64,000 nucleotides of DNA from Lactifluus volemus (Eukaryota; Basidiomycota; Agaricomycetes; Russulales; Russulaceae), in contig WTXI01000002.1 in the NCBI GenBank assembly GCA_022376515.1, positions 992,001 through 1,056,000 of the forward strand. The letters are read 5' to 3'. The notes beneath the pieces are model-generated. The model worked only from the letters and a program-made list of their open reading frames with translations. It did not search any database and was not told the origin of the DNA. Positions 21,916-34,451 of this stretch are shown here, one piece after another (position 1 is the first letter of the stretch; each line of letters opens with the position of its first letter). Both the position numbers and the translations under genes were made by a program.

Positions 21916-24900
21916 CTACCGAGGGTCGTCTTCTCGTACGATAGCTGTGAGCGTTGCAAACCCAACTTTCGTATGACTCGTCGGGGAATTTATAGCCCAC
22001 GCTTCCACTTGCATATGGAAACGCCCACATGCAATGAAACATAGTGGCACCTCGAGCTCGCGCACCTCTCTGGACTCGAGTCGCCCGATTGGTATATCCG
22101 AAAGCGCACCCTCTTGTAAGACGTGATCTGCAGGGTCAACTGCGATATCCGCTGTCAAGACCAGCGGTTGCACTGCACGAATTCAATCACCCCGTGACAA
22201 CCTGAGAGCCAAGCGGAGTTCACTTACGGGAGAGATTCGAAATACGCATCCAAAGATAGATAAACTCGTACGGCGCAGAGTAATACGTGCCACCTTTCCG
22301 TACGACCGGCAACCGCTCCTGGCCTGTTTCGCCGCCAATCCGGAACAGCTCTAGGTGTATGCGTGCGAACTCCGTACGTAGGCTTTCCAGCATGGGAAGC
22401 GTCATCCGTTGCTGCCTGAATGATAGTTCACCTGCCCGAGTCCCGTCCGCCTGTCCGATGAAGTCTCAGCGCCAACAACCCTGGAAATTGTTAAACAGCG
22501 GAGACCGACCTCTCGCCAGTGACCGTGAATGCTCTTGAACAGTTCTTCTCGGTACCAGAACAGCTCGCGCTGCAATTTTTGACCCTCTTTTGACAATTTC
22601 GTCTTGTCGACCACAAACTGCCGGTCTGACAACATAGGGATGGCCTGGGAGGTGACCTCGTCTGGTAACTGGATTTTCTTAAGAGGCAGAAGCAACCTGT
22701 AGCAGGTTAGCTGAAGCTGGTCGGGTCAAAATATAGAATCCTGCGTGCATACCGTATCATAGCTCCTGGCGCCACGATACAACTCGTAGATGCCGGGGCA
22801 GTATCTACGAAGGAAAACAGTCAGGTAAAGGCTACACGCTGAGAACATTTCCCAACCTTTTTGCACCCGTTCAAGAGTGACCTCAAATGGCAGGCCATAT
22901 GTGTTTCGTATATCGATGCAGAAGAGACACCACCCGTCCGCCTCGACGTCCTTCAGCAGGTCCTGCCTCTTATTCCTCGGTGCATTCTCGGCCTCGTGAC
23001 CTAGTACGCTGAGCGGTAAGATGTCCATGTTGTGGCACTCCAACATGTGATACACGGTGACATGAACAGGATACGAGAGTTGGCGCGTGTGGAACGTTTC
23101 CGAAGGTCGTGAGAGGGTCGATTGACGTCGGTGAACGTAACCATAAGAGATGAAGATGCCGCCGCTTGTACTACTTGCCATCAACGGCGGAATAAGAGAG
23201 TCGCGATTCGGGGACGTACCACCCCACTTTGCCCGTGCATGTAACTGTAACGACTGCCTTCCTCCCTGGATAATTTCCGTATCCTGCAGTTCCTTATCCC
23301 ACGAAAAGACGGGCTGGTTGATAAGTTGGTATTCGGTCTCGTAGGCATCGTAGATTGACAAGTCGCCCTCGCCAAGGCAGCCTGTGCGGGGGCGATCGTA
23401 GAATCATCAAACGACAGCCTTAGAAAGTCGACGGGCAGATTCGAGATGTTTTCTAGTGTAAGCCGAAGTATGGACCTGCCAGATGTCAGCCACTGCAGTA
23501 TTCATAGTTTAAAACCATACTTCTCCCTATTGTACAACATGACCGCCCCATGCGTGAGCGAACTCCATCGTATGCGCAGCAGAGGCTGTTCGGACACAAC
23601 AGTACACTCCAAAAACTTTGGAATCACCCGCTTGCTCGAGGAAGACAATACGAGAGTGCTGCTCCTCTTGCCAGCTTTTCCCGGACGAGAGTCAAGACCA
23701 ACGTATTTCTTTCGCCCAGATTCGCATGCGATAGCGCTCCGTCGACGAGATCTGCGTTCTTCTTCTGCCGTTGATAATGAAAGAAGAAATTCACGCGAGG
23801 TGCCGCCAGGCGCTTGAACATGATAACCCCTAACGACGAGGAGGCCGTCCTCCAGGGGTCGACCAGATAGGGTAACTGGGTGGTACGAGTTCGCCGGGAT
23901 CATCACAGAGATGGGCTGTGCATGGAACGCGACGCCTGAAGTACTGAGGAATTCACCCACGTTTGCTACTAGCCCGATTGGAGTGTGAGCAGGCTCACCT
24001 GAGGCTCAAGCTTTGAATATCGAGGTCAAAAACGAATGGATTGCGTAGTGTGAGTACGAATTCTAACACTCATCTGTCACGACGACGGCGCTTCCCTGGA
24101 AATAATCTATAAGAACGCCTGGCGGGGACAATCTTTAATATTTTAGTTTCTCACCCTCGCAGTTGCAGACTTCCTAGGATCGTAGAGAAATGGGCCGGTC
24201 ATTTGTGACAACTTTCCGACATCCTCCAACGTTGGTCGAGCAAGTACGGAAATAGGATTCTCGATCAACAGCCTTGCAGGGGGGGGACTACACAAGAATA
24301 TGTCAATTTATGCCTATACAGGTAACCCTGCGTGATCACGCACGGGAGGAGTTCGATGCTGACCACCGGCCGCCCAGACCAATGATCCATCAGGCGCGTC
24401 TCGCCTCTCTGCCTCGCAACAGGCAGTGCTTTACTCGCCATGTAGTACATGTGATTCTGATCATCGCTGTTGAGTACATTGTACAGCGATTTGAGAGCTG
24501 AAAGTGAAAACTGTGCCACAGACGTGGAATCTACACAACTGTCGGAAATGAGCGGACTCACGGTGGTTCTACGTACCTGCTAGTGCTTCTGCGACTACAA
24601 GGGCCTCCCGAATGATGCCAATCTGCAGCTCCGGCCAGCCATAAGGCTCTTCCTGCGGCTCGTCTGGATCAGCATCCTGAGGGTCGTCACCTTGTCTTGG
24701 GCGGCAGGGTTCACAAACGCAACCGCTTCCAAATTGATGCCATGCACCTCGCCTATATACTTGACTAATTTGATCACACTCTCGTTTCCTGTAGATCTTT
24801 CGGTCTCCTTGATGGCGCCAACGTCCGAGTTCCCAGATTTAATGCCGTCGTCGGATTGATATGTTGGTCCATTTTCCTCACGTGCACAGATGATCAGGTC

Positions 24901-26664
24901 CATAATACATCCGACCACTTCGCGCAGAACATATGCTTCCTTGCGATGATAGCCCAACGAGGAATAAAAGTAGGCAATGCTCTCGAGAATGACAATGCGG
25001 TCGCGATGGCCCATATGCAAGAGCCAAGGGCCATGAGCCTGGGAGACGATTGTTGCTATTTGCGACCGCGTGATGCCAGAGATAGAAGAGAGGCGATTGC
25101 GATTACTAGGTAAGTGGGAGTCGGGATGTGAGAGTGTAGGAGGAATGTACGGTAAGGGCCCAGGATGCATCAAGGCGGTGAAAGCAAGCGGGCCCCAACC
25201 TTTAGCAGCCCAAGTCGCAAATAGAAGTGACGCGTGTCGGAGGACGGCCACCATATAGAGATAGGCAAGTAGGTCGTAGCGTTGATCGGACTCAGACAGA
25301 GGCCCCGGTTTTGCATAGAGCGAGATTGCTTGGTCGAGCTTCTCAGAAATCTCACTCCAAGGCTCCTTGGGCCCGCTGAAGGAGGCTTGCTATATCATAG
25401 CAGGCACGATCAATACAGTTGGCGAGATAGTGAGTGCGACAACGCACAAAACCCGGCCCAGACCACGCCCCGAGCAACGGAATAGTGGCCATACCTTCTA
25501 GTGCAGATGCACACCATACAGGGTCATTGGCGGTCTTGAACAGAGTAACAGCTTCTGTGTACCTAGCAATATTAATCAAATGCTGCATGTATGTATGTTT
25601 ACTACACCACACGCACCAGATGGACGCATCTTCGGTCCGCCCAGCAAGGATGAAGAAGTCTCCGAGAACCTTAAATAGCCTGCCATGAGAAGACGCGGCA
25701 CCAATGAGACTTTGGCGCTTGCGCGAAGCGGGGACACCGAGTGTGCTCTGGCGAGCTGTACTCACGGGCGGACCAGCGCCCGCAGACGGGATGCGTTTTA
25801 TCCCGAGTATCGGAGTGCTTCCTCTCCTGATTGGGGCTATAGAAAGCTCTGGCTGACTGTTGTGAGAGGAAATACGCAAAAATGACTCGGGGTCATCTGT
25901 CAGTGGCTTGGGGAAGTCTGCCGCGGAGGGTAAAGATGGGAACAGCGACGCGTTCAAAAATTCGTTGCCAAGCGGGCTTTCCAAGGTAGTGATCTAAACG
26001 GTGCTCTTCGTCAGGACACATGCACGCCAAGGGGAAGGAAAATAGTCAACACGCACGACGGTGGCGAATTCAGCAAGGATGTTTGAGCACAAATCTGCGA
26101 GTAAGGTTTCTATGTTTTCCTTCTTGTTCCCCATCATACTCGGAATAATCACAAGTCCGGGGAGGTGGTCACCAAGATTAAGATTGGTAGTGCCGTCACC
26201 CTCTTCGAAGACAAAACAGTTTTTGGCAAGTGGGTAGACAGAGTCGGCGGAAACACATCCTTCACCGCAGCATTGAATTCTGCGGTGATAGATGAGAGGG
26301 AATCCGTCTGTGAACAGGTTGCAATTCCGATGACACCGAGAGGAAAATGCGACGGTCGGAAGAGAGACATGGCGTAGTGTGAGAACGGTGGGGGATGAGT
26401 CGGAAAACAGAGATGTAAATAGCCCTTGGATGTTGGGCTGGGCATAAACCGAGCTGTTAAACTACCGCTCAGCACGCAGGGCTACGGGGAGTGGGAGTGT
26501 TCACCTTTCTCATCTTTAGTGCCTGGTGGGATGTCGCTCAGGCGAAGGTATTCCAAGGTGCGGATTTCAGCGGCCCATTGGTCAAATGTCGACCTCGAGA
26601 TGGCGCCCACGGGTAGCAAAAGAATGCGAAAATGAGCAAGAGAACTGAATGCGTTGTAGTCCAT
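21916..26664 (-). CDS. TRS120: TRAPP complex subunit Trs120 (TRAPPC9)
   Basis: A large multi-exon gene starting MDYNAFSSLAHFRILLLPVG. Exon 2 holds RFMPSPTSKGYLHLCFPTHP and SLFRPSHFPLGVIGIATCSQ, which are Trs120 signatures. Downstream exons carry GRLFKVLGDFFILAGRTEDA, HRDRIVILESIAYFYSSLGY and KEAYVLREVVGCIMD (helical TPR-like part), then beta-rich segments, ending with FHMQVEAWA and REDDPR-stop. Trs120 defines TRAPPII, the exchange factor for Rab11-type GTPases (Ypt31/32) at the trans-Golgi. In exon 2 the frame breaks at a T5/A5 run (26220-26224): one more A would read LPKNCFVFEEGDGTTNLNLG, the expected continuation. It is head-to-head with DPM2. Confidence 0.92.
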
Positions 26665-26777
26665 TGGCCTAAACGCTGTCAGGGGTGATTGTATGCGTAT
26701 GCGCGCGCGATTTGGTGGATACGACCACGTCACGCATCTCCGGTCAGCAACGCGTTTTGCTCTTCTTCTCTTCAACC
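26665..26777. promoter_or_regulatory. Bidirectional promoter TRS120 / DPM2
   Basis: A 113-bp gap between divergent ATGs. It includes GCGCGCGCGA and a CT-rich run (CTTCTTCTC) just before the DPM2 ATG. No TATA box is seen. Confidence 0.45.
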
Positions 26778-27156
26778 ATGGTACGTCAAACCACTCTTCG
26801 CGACCTTATGTCTAAACGTTAATCCCCAGAATCATAGGCAGTTTCAGACAAGGTGCTGGGCGGGGCCATGATGGCCGCTGCCGTAACAATCTTCATTTAC
26901 TACACTTCATGGGCCATCCTCGTCGTATGTGAATCTTCGCTTGAACCACGGATACCAGCCTACATTCTCAAACGTCTAGCCATTTTTTGATGCATCCAGT
27001 CCAATACACGCGTGGTTCCCCCCACGAGAATGGGCTGTGCGCCTTCCTGCCTTCATTCTAGTTGTTGGTCTATCTGCCATTGGAGGATTCATTGGGTACA
27101 CAGTTATCAAAGAAAACCAGAAGCAGGCGCAGAAAGCCAAGCTTCGGGCTGCATGA
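26778..27156 (+). CDS. DPM2: Dolichol-phosphate mannosyltransferase regulatory subunit DPM2
   Basis: Three exons; the first holds only the ATG codon, followed at once by the donor GTACGT. Exons 26778-26780, 26838-26924 and 26980-27156 give 88 aa, the size of DPM2. Two membrane helices are visible: GGAMMAAAVTIFIYYTSWAI and PAFILVVGLSAIGGFIGYTV. A short lumenal loop (FFDASSPIHAWFPPREW) lies between them and a basic tail (QKAKLRAA) closes it. DPM2 anchors and stabilises DPM synthase in the ER membrane, which feeds N-glycans, O-mannosylation and GPI anchors. Confidence 0.92.
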
Positions 27157-27316
27157 TTTCCTAGCTTGTCTCTTGTCATGTACAGTCGTTCAAACTACTG
27201 TACTACTGATCCGCGTTGCTACCCAGCTCATGCCATCATTTTCGCGTCACCTCAACGCATACCTAACAATCAGCCTTACATCTCCCTGTCTTCCCATGAC
27301 ACAAATGGGGGGACAC

Positions 27317-28324
27317 TCACATTTTGACCTTAAAAAGGCCCTTCGGCAGTCCAAGCTGTACCTTCTCATGTACCAAACTCAGACCAGCTTGACTGAAGAC
27401 CTTCTTCCATTGCAAGTCGGATCTTGGTGATTCCCTTGAGACTGCCAATAGGTGAAAGAGATGGCAAGACATACCGTGTTACGCTGGAGTCCTCCTCGTG
27501 GAAAATTACTGCCGGTTTGTCACCCTCATCATTACACACGTTCTCCTTTACAACGATGAAACCTGGGCCTTCCTTGCGCAGTGCGGCTTGACTTCGCTTG
27601 AGAAACGCGAAAAGATCGGCGTCTTTCATATATCCGAGACACCATTGACACCACACAATGTCAAACCCTGAATCATCATCAGGTATAGAGGGTGTGTGGC
27701 CAACGCGGCCAAGGAAAGTAGCTGTTTGTTTGGGCTTCGCAGGATCGCAAGCTTGAAGAGTACCCTGAAAGAAGGTGACGCTTTTAGAGCCATCTGCTAT
27801 GCCTTTCCATTTTCTCCTCTGTAAGGGTAACTTGCTCTCATTCTTTGGGGCCTCTGCTACGGCGCTAGCTTGGCCCCAGGAAACGGCGGTTTGGATCAAG
27901 CACTCAACAGGCTCTAAGAGTACGACATCAGAAATGAGAGGTAGAAGCGTATCAGACGTGACACGTCCGATACCAGCTCCTACATCGAGGGCGCGAAAAC
28001 GGCGTGATGGTGGAGGCTTCAGCGGACGTGCGACAGACGGAACAGTGGATAGCTCAGGAAAGAGATATAGCAAGAACTTCCTTGAGCCAAGAGACTCAAC
28101 GCGTGGAAGTGACTGAACAAGGATGTCAGGCTTGACGAATATAAATGCAGAGAAGGAGAGAGTACGCCAGAGCCAAAGCCACCTGCGTAGGTGTGAGGCA
28201 GGGAAATGTGAGAAATGTAGCGGCACACACCCAAAACACCGTCATATGTTGCACTTTGCCTTTCCCAATAAGTCAGACTATCCTGAATTACTGGTTCTTG
28301 AACTTGAGGACACGATGAAGGCAT
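27317..28324 (-). CDS. TAE1: Protein N-terminal (X-Pro-Lys) methyltransferase, NTM1 family
   Basis: Start MPSSCPQVQEPVIQDSLTYW at 28324, spliced through YDGVLGGFGSG to LPRVESLGSRKFLLYLF. The SAM site reads RALDVGAGIGRVTSD. FDIVWCQWCLGYMKD and GFIVVKENVCNDEGD are NTM1-family motifs that bind the N-terminal tail. The last exon reads SDLQWKKVFSQAGLSLV and ends GLPKGLFKVKM-stop, joined by the acceptor TCTCAAG. A longer insert (27870-27720 area, rich in Lys) lies between SAM motifs. It trimethylates the alpha-amino group of proteins starting Met-X-Pro-Lys, for example ribosomal proteins. Its start codon is 84 bp from that of CSM3. Confidence 0.9.
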
Positions 28325-28408
28325 CTCCGAGTCGCGGTTAGAGATGACAAGGATTCGACCACGTGCCTCGATACTCGACACGGCGCGGTCACTGGATACA
28401 CAGACCTT
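28325..28408. promoter_or_regulatory. Bidirectional promoter TAE1 / CSM3
   Basis: 84 bp between two divergent start codons, with a CACGTG E-box palindrome at about 28361-28366. Confidence 0.45.
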
Positions 28409-29797
28409 ATGGACACTGACATCAACGACATCTGGGACCTCCCGTGGAAACATCAATCAACAGAGAACCAACTGTTGCATCCCCAAACTCGTCCACGCGC
28501 CCACTCTTTCTGCCTTCTGATGACGAGGAGGGTACGGCTGCCACTACCGAACAATCTAGCGCCAACAAAACCAATCCAGACGTCGACGCGCTTTTCGAAG
28601 GTCTAGACGACATAGATGATAGCTTTCAAGAGCTAGCCCCCGCGCTCGACCTCGACGCGCTCCGCCGAGAAGCAGACGCGCGAAACACGCGTGCTGTACG
28701 CGCCGAATTCAACGCTAGCATACCCGCGATCGAGCTTTCGGGCGCGGCAGCGGCAGCGGCGGGGTTAAGAACAAGGGAGGTAAAAGCGGTCCCTTGGGTG
28801 GCATGGACGGCAACGAGGACGGCAAGGAGAAGAAACGAAAACCGGTGCCCAAGTTGGACGAGACCCGTTTGCTTGGCCTGAATGGGTTTCCACGGCTGGT
28901 CAAGGACACGAAGAATTTCAAGCCCAAGGGGAAGGGTCATGAGGTCAACTTTTGCGCTTTGCTCGGTCGACTGAAAACCTTGGAATCCATTCCCTCCCCC
29001 ACTTTTTTTTTTTTTGTAGGCGACCGACTTAGATCGCGTGCTCCAACTGTACCAATTCTGGACGCATAAATTATATCCAAAGACGAGATTCAAGGAGACG
29101 GTAGATCGCGTGGAGAAGTTATGCCACTCGAAGCGCATGCAGGTACTCTCCACGTCCCTTTCATTTCCTCACGCATTCTTATTCTTGATAGGTCTCACTT
29201 AGTGTTTGGCGTGACGAGGCCAAAGGACTTGTAAATGGCGTTCGCCCGTCGACAGCCGATAATGACAGCGACTCGGATGCCCCTCGTTCTCCGCGCGGTG
29301 ACGCTGATCAAAGCGCGACTTCTTCAAACCAGCCATCTTCTGCGGATCACCTTATTAGCAATTCAGAAGACGACAGCGATGGCCTGCCCGTCTCGAGCGA
29401 CACTGAGCGCCCGCCACCATCGTCGCCTGATCGAGACGAAGCTGCGGCTGCAGAGTTGGATGCGCTCCTCGAGGAAGAGGAGGCGGCGCAGCGCGCCTCG
29501 GTTCACACTGGACTGACAGGTCATGCTTGGAAGAAATCGCAGATGTTGAACGGTGATGCGGTTATGGATGAGGATGTCGAATTGTGGGATGCCCTTGGCA
29601 CGGATGCACCAACTTCCGCTTCGACGATGGCTCCACGCCCACCTCCTACAGATGAAGACGAAGAGATGTGGGATATTGTACGGGAATTTGAGCAGGAGCA
29701 AGAAAAGACTGCTGCCCGGGAGTCAAATCCGGCATCATTGACACCAACGGCAGAAGATACCCAGGCGGATGACCTAGATGATGACTTGTATCTGTAG
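28409..29797 (+). CDS. CSM3: Fork-protection factor Swi3/Csm3 (TIPIN) (two frame breaks)
   Basis: The Swi3 domain is clear: KLDETRLLGLNGFPRLVKDT, then after an intron RVLQLYQFWTHKLYPKTRFK and VEKLCHSKRMQVSLSVWRDE. An acidic, Ser/Pro-rich tail ends DDLDDDLYL. It forms, with Tof1/Swi1, the fork-protection complex that travels with the replisome. The start MDTDINDIWDLP (28409) is typical, but the next 100 codons are in another frame: one more C in the CCC run at 28441-28443 would join them. A second break sits at the GGGG run 28761-28764, where one more G reads GVKNKGGKSGPLGGMDG into the domain. A 47-bp intron could also explain the second. Confidence 0.88.
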
Positions 29798-29885
29798 ACT
29801 TTATAGCGTGTAATATATATACATATGACAGTACGAACGCAGCATATTATGTCAAGATATAGACAGGCATACTTGCAAGAGACCA

Positions 29886-32216
29886 CTAATCCTCGACGAG
29901 ATCTGCAGGAGCCCAGAGAACACAGCGCCCGCTTCCATTCCCACTGGCAACGCGTTCGACGATGCTCGAGTGGGTGCACGTCACCGCTTGAGTAGCTGAG
30001 ATTCTATTGATAATGTGAATAAGGTGGGCAAGGATGAAGAACTATACAATACCTGTCCTTGTCTGACAGTTTGGCCAATAGGTCACCCTTGCACCCAAAG
30101 ATGTCCAGCGAATGATCCATGTTACCTATCTAAAAGTTGGACGTGGACAACGCCTTTAAGAATGGTTACGCAATGTTGCAAAAAGCGCGTGAACGTACTG
30201 TGAAGTGTGGGTAGACATCGGGATTTGGCGACCATTGCGCCTTGAGCAGAGTCAACCACTTTCCCTGCGAGCAGCGGCAAGTATCAGCAAGGCATTATAA
30301 TAGCTAGAGCAAACCAAATATATATTCTTTTTCTACCGTACCGTTTGACAATTATGCCGAAGTCTGCAGAATGGCTTGAGGCTGGGAAAAGGCGCGTCCT
30401 TGGTCATCAGTGACGGACGGACGTCCCATACTGCATACGAGATCAGCGCGTTGAAGGCTTTTTTTAGGGGATAGGTCTGTGATCGTACTTCTGAGTGCAT
30501 CGTCGTAGCTTGTGCTCACTATCGAACGTCCGCGCGGATCCCAATACGCCGAAGTGACGGACTTTCCGTGTTGCCATTCGCCACGCAGCGTTGCGGGGCC
30601 ATCCTTGGACTGGCTCAATTTATTCACGTCTTCCAGCCCAAGCTCGAAAACGCCACCGCGAGGTGTCTATCCATCCAGGGTTTAAACGACGACGACCCAC
30701 GAAATAAAAAAAAGACTCACGGGATGTTTATGCAATTTCCGGACATCCCAGACCCTGATCAAGAGCACAAGTTGTACAGTGGGCGAGTGATACAGCGACT
30801 TCTTCACTCACTTGAGCGAACGATTGTTCGACGCCGTACTAGGAATGTGGGCTGGATTGGGTTTACGCTAACACTGCCAACCTTGTGGTCCGAGACTTGA
30901 TAAGCCCTTCGTTTGGACTTGTCCTCTCGCAAATCTAGATGCGTGAGCCATCCCTCAGCGTCCGAAAGCCACATCTCGTGGCTTGCGGGGGGCACATCCA
31001 TGCTTGTGATGAGCACTTTCTCCATCGCAAACACTTCGCGCGAGATCCCAGAGGTAAAGGAGAGCGAGCGAACGGTGCAATCATACGCGCTCGTATAAAC
31101 CTTTTTTTTTGATTTGATTTGATGAGGGTGAGGAACGGCAAAAAGTGTGCATTCGACTTACACTGTGCGCGTCGATGGGATCAAATTTGATACACGAGAT
31201 GGATGATTGGGAAGTTGAGGGCCAATGGACTTGCAGACGCCAATACTTGCCTGCTTCCCTCTGCTCAGGCTCAACATCCTCTTCCCCTTCCTCGTCTAAT
31301 GGCGCACGGGCATCCCAAATACCGAGTTGCCCGTGCTTATCTTTTAACTCACGTCAGCCATCCAAAAAAAAACAAAACGGTAAAGGGAACATAAGTTGTC
31401 AGGTTACCCACCGCCAAAAAAGATCAAGTCCTTTGTCGGTTCCGGATGGTACGCCGCGCTGTATACCCTATCCTGCGTCACCTTGGCTCTCGCGACGACC
31501 TTGAGCTCCCGCAATTGCTCGCTCAGCGCCGCGACCTCAGCCGCCTCCCTCTTCCCACCACCACCGCCAATAGAATCAAACACAAACGCGTCCTGATTGA
31601 CCGCAACGCGTCGCGGATGACGCGTATGTAATAGGGACTGCAGGCTCGAGTTGAGGCCCGAGAGCGTAGAACCGGGCTCCCACTCTTCATGTCCGGCGAG
31701 CGTCTCGAGGTCGAGCTCATAATGCCGCGGTCTTTTCGCTTCTCGCGCACGCTCTTCAGCTGCCAGACGTTCCTCTTCATCTTTCCGTCGCTTCGCTTCA
31801 TCTTCTTGCTAACAACAACAATGAATAAAGGAATGAAAAAAAAAAAAAAAAACAATCGAACCTCTCGTTTCCGTTTCTGCACAGGCGTTTCGTCTGGGTT
31901 GATGGTAGATTGACGAAGTCGAGCCGACACTCGGCGTGGCGTGGGTTCTGCCACTGCCACAGTCCGTTTCTCTCGCTTTAGAGGTTGAACAGGCTTTGCT
32001 GCTACTTTCGGTTTTGGGGTTGGCTTGGACTTGGCAACTGGTGCCTTTGCTTTGCTAGTGGCTGCAGAGGCAGCGGCAGCATTTTTGAGCTGTAATTGCT
32101 CGATGAGGGCACGGTTGCGAGCACATTTGCCTCACGCTCGAGTTCGCTGTCGACGGTTTGATTAGTAGCTTTGATTGTGAAGAAGATAGGAAGACGTACT
32201 AGGCGGTCTTTGGCAT
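29886..32216 (-). CDS. CMR1: Cmr1/WDR76-type DNA-damage-binding WD40 protein
   Basis: Start MPKTA at 32216, then after an intron YELEREAN, a Lys/Ala/Pro-rich linker and TPRRVSARLRQS. The WD40 part shows YSAAYHPEPTKDLIFFGDKH, GQLGIWDARAP, SISCIKFDP, WLSDAEGWLTHLDLRED, GKSVTSAYWDPRGRSIVSTS and WSPNPDVYPHFT, ending SGRCVLWAPADLVED-stop. This is the blade order of Cmr1, a nuclear protein linked to replication stress, protein quality control and mismatch DNA. A frame break lies near 32121-32130: after ELEREAN the frame must gain one base to read ARNRALIEQLQLKNAAAA, the expected sequence. Introns are small; several contain long T or A runs. Confidence 0.92.
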
Positions 32217-32555
32217 TTCCGAGTCGTAATTAGTCGGCTGAGCGCGAATCGCGCCAAAGTCGCGTCAAGTCACGGACTTGTCACATCGTGTTTTGTCACA
32301 GACTACTCTCTCTCTGTATAGTACCGATTACATTACAATCTGATCCCTAAGCCGAGTACAGCAAATTCACATGAGCAATGTAAGTATTGAAACAATTTGA
32401 GAGGTGTTGAACAGGCACAAGATTCGTATGTAGTAAGATATAGGGAATCTCCCCATGTTGGAGGAAAGAGCCAGACGCTACAACACATAATACAACAATA
32501 AAGGATATCACGAACCAGCTCTACATGTGTGGCCGAGGACAAACCTGTACGTCAA
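32217..32555. other. Intergenic region, no gene seen
   Basis: 339 bp between two minus-strand genes, holding the CMR1 promoter side and the 3' end of the next gene. A CTCTCTCTCTG stretch lies near 32306. Nothing else is recognised. Confidence 0.5.
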
Positions 32556-34451
32556 TTAGATCTCCAGTACGGATGTCTCCAAGACACGGAAAGTTGTCGC
32601 GTCCTTCGAGTCCTCCGTCCAGCCTACAACTTCTCGCCAATTCTGCATGTTGGCTTCCTTTTCCCCCGCGCCAGAAAAGATCCCCATGTCGTCTTCGGGG
32701 ATGCCACGGAAGATGAGGAAAAGGCGGGTGAACACGCATGGATCAGCCGTCACCGACATATCTATGGCAGAAGCAATCTTCCCAGGTGAAAGAAAACGAT
32801 ACGCGATATTCTTGTGCTGAGAAAACTCGTGAATATGGGTGCTAGGAATGCACTATTAGTCTCGCCGCGGGCGAAGAAGCAGCAAGCATACTTGATAAAG
32901 TCGGTTCGGGCATGGACGGACATGCCTAGTTGATCCAGCACGTTCATTAGGTGGCGCATGAAATCTAGGAAGGGCATAGCAAAGCTATTCCTCGGTGCCA
33001 CGAACTCATTTGGATCCAGAAGCGAAGGTTCAGGCCTGTACACCTTTTAAGTCTCGCGTAGTGTAGAAAGGAATGATTCCTTACATGGCCTCGTAGTATA
33101 TGGCAGTTGCGACCATTTCCGACTCGAAATGTTCCAGTGCACCACCGGGGTGAACTCGCAAAAAATATTTGAATTTGCCATCACCGATCGGCTCTGCAGG
33201 GGGCCAAGTGATGCCCAATTTCCACATAGGCGAACAGGAGAGTACAACGTCGCAATACTGCATGTCCGGGGCCAGTAGGCTTAGTCGGCACTTGGCCACA
33301 GAAGGCTTTGCGGCTACTGCGAGCTTGGTAATGACGCGCTGGTCGACCATCAAGTCTGGAGTGACGTCCTCGCCGAGTAGCCGTGTTCCGCTAAAGTCCA
33401 TGTTGTGCGTATCGCCGTCATGTACGATCATGAGCTTGCCCCAGAACATGCCATCCACGGTCGTGCCATCTTCCATACGTGCCATGTCCAGCTCATCCGA
33501 GGACACGGTGGTATCCAAGGCTACATATTGACCCGGGGAGAGCTCCAAATTGAACGTGGCAGGCATGTCCAGTACAGGTGGCGGCCTACACGAGGCGGAG
33601 ATCGTGAGCAGGGAGATCATATAAGAAAGAAACGAAGAACATACGGCGGGGGCCTATCTCATTAAGAGAACGAAGCCAAGGGTTTTTCAGCTAAACACAA
33701 TTTTCCCGACCTGAGATAACTTACGGTGGTTCCTCCGGGGGCGGAGGTGCATCGCTGACAATTTCGACGCGCAGGCCGGGTACACCCATGGTGGCAATTT
33801 CATAGGAATCTTGGCCGGTCAACTAGATCACTATTAGATGGAGACAAGGAACCAAGAGAGCAGCGTACGTAGACAAAATCTCCTGACACAAGACGCTGCA
33901 ATAGATGATGAGCAGTTGGGCAAGAAAGTACGGGATGACCTTACGGCAGTCTGAATGTGAACATAATCGATTGGAACCCGAAGACCAAATACTGCATCCG
34001 GCGGCGGCTTTGCCCAATCTCTTGCTAAGGCATCGAGTTCCTGTGCACAGAATTTAAAAAAAACTGTGAATAAGTGGGACAGGAAGAGATGGAGAGGACG
34101 CGGACGTACGACGAATGTATTTGGAAGCTTCAAAGGGCACGATCGGATGAGTCACATCGGAGTACAATAGGGAGAATGGGTTGAAAAGTACAGACCATTC
34201 GGACGGTTTCCATATCGCCGTAAACGAGGGTTAGTAGTCGTTGTCTGCTGAGGGCCATCTGTGGCTGTGGCTGCTGTTGTTGACGCATATCGACTTCTTT
34301 TGCGTTCTTTCCACCCCCTGGCTTCAATTTTGACCAGAAGCTCGAGGAGGGGAGACTCGCGTTACTACCTCTGCGAAAGAAGAATAACAGGTTTGAACGG
34401 GGGGATGTAGTACGATAAATTGAAAGGTGCTCACGCGGGGGAGAGAAGCAT
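32556..34451 (-). CDS. Conserved fungal protein of unknown function
   Basis: Many short exons. The protein starts MLLSPAG (34451), then SFWSKLKPGGG and SRQRLLTLVYGDMETV. Further on: WAKPPPDAVFGLRVPIDYVH, LTGQDSYEIATMGVPGLRVE, a Pro-rich linker, MPATFNLELSPGQYVALDTT, WKLGITWPPAEPIGDGKFKY and SLLDPNEFVAPRNSFAMPFL. The end has CVFTRLFLIFRGIPEDDM and TFRVLETSVLEI-stop. I know similar basidiomycete proteins but no function or domain name. No signal peptide or membrane span is seen, and beta-rich patterns prevail. Splice joins were followed by frame for most exons. It is head-to-head with the small mitochondrial-type gene at 34644. Confidence 0.75.
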
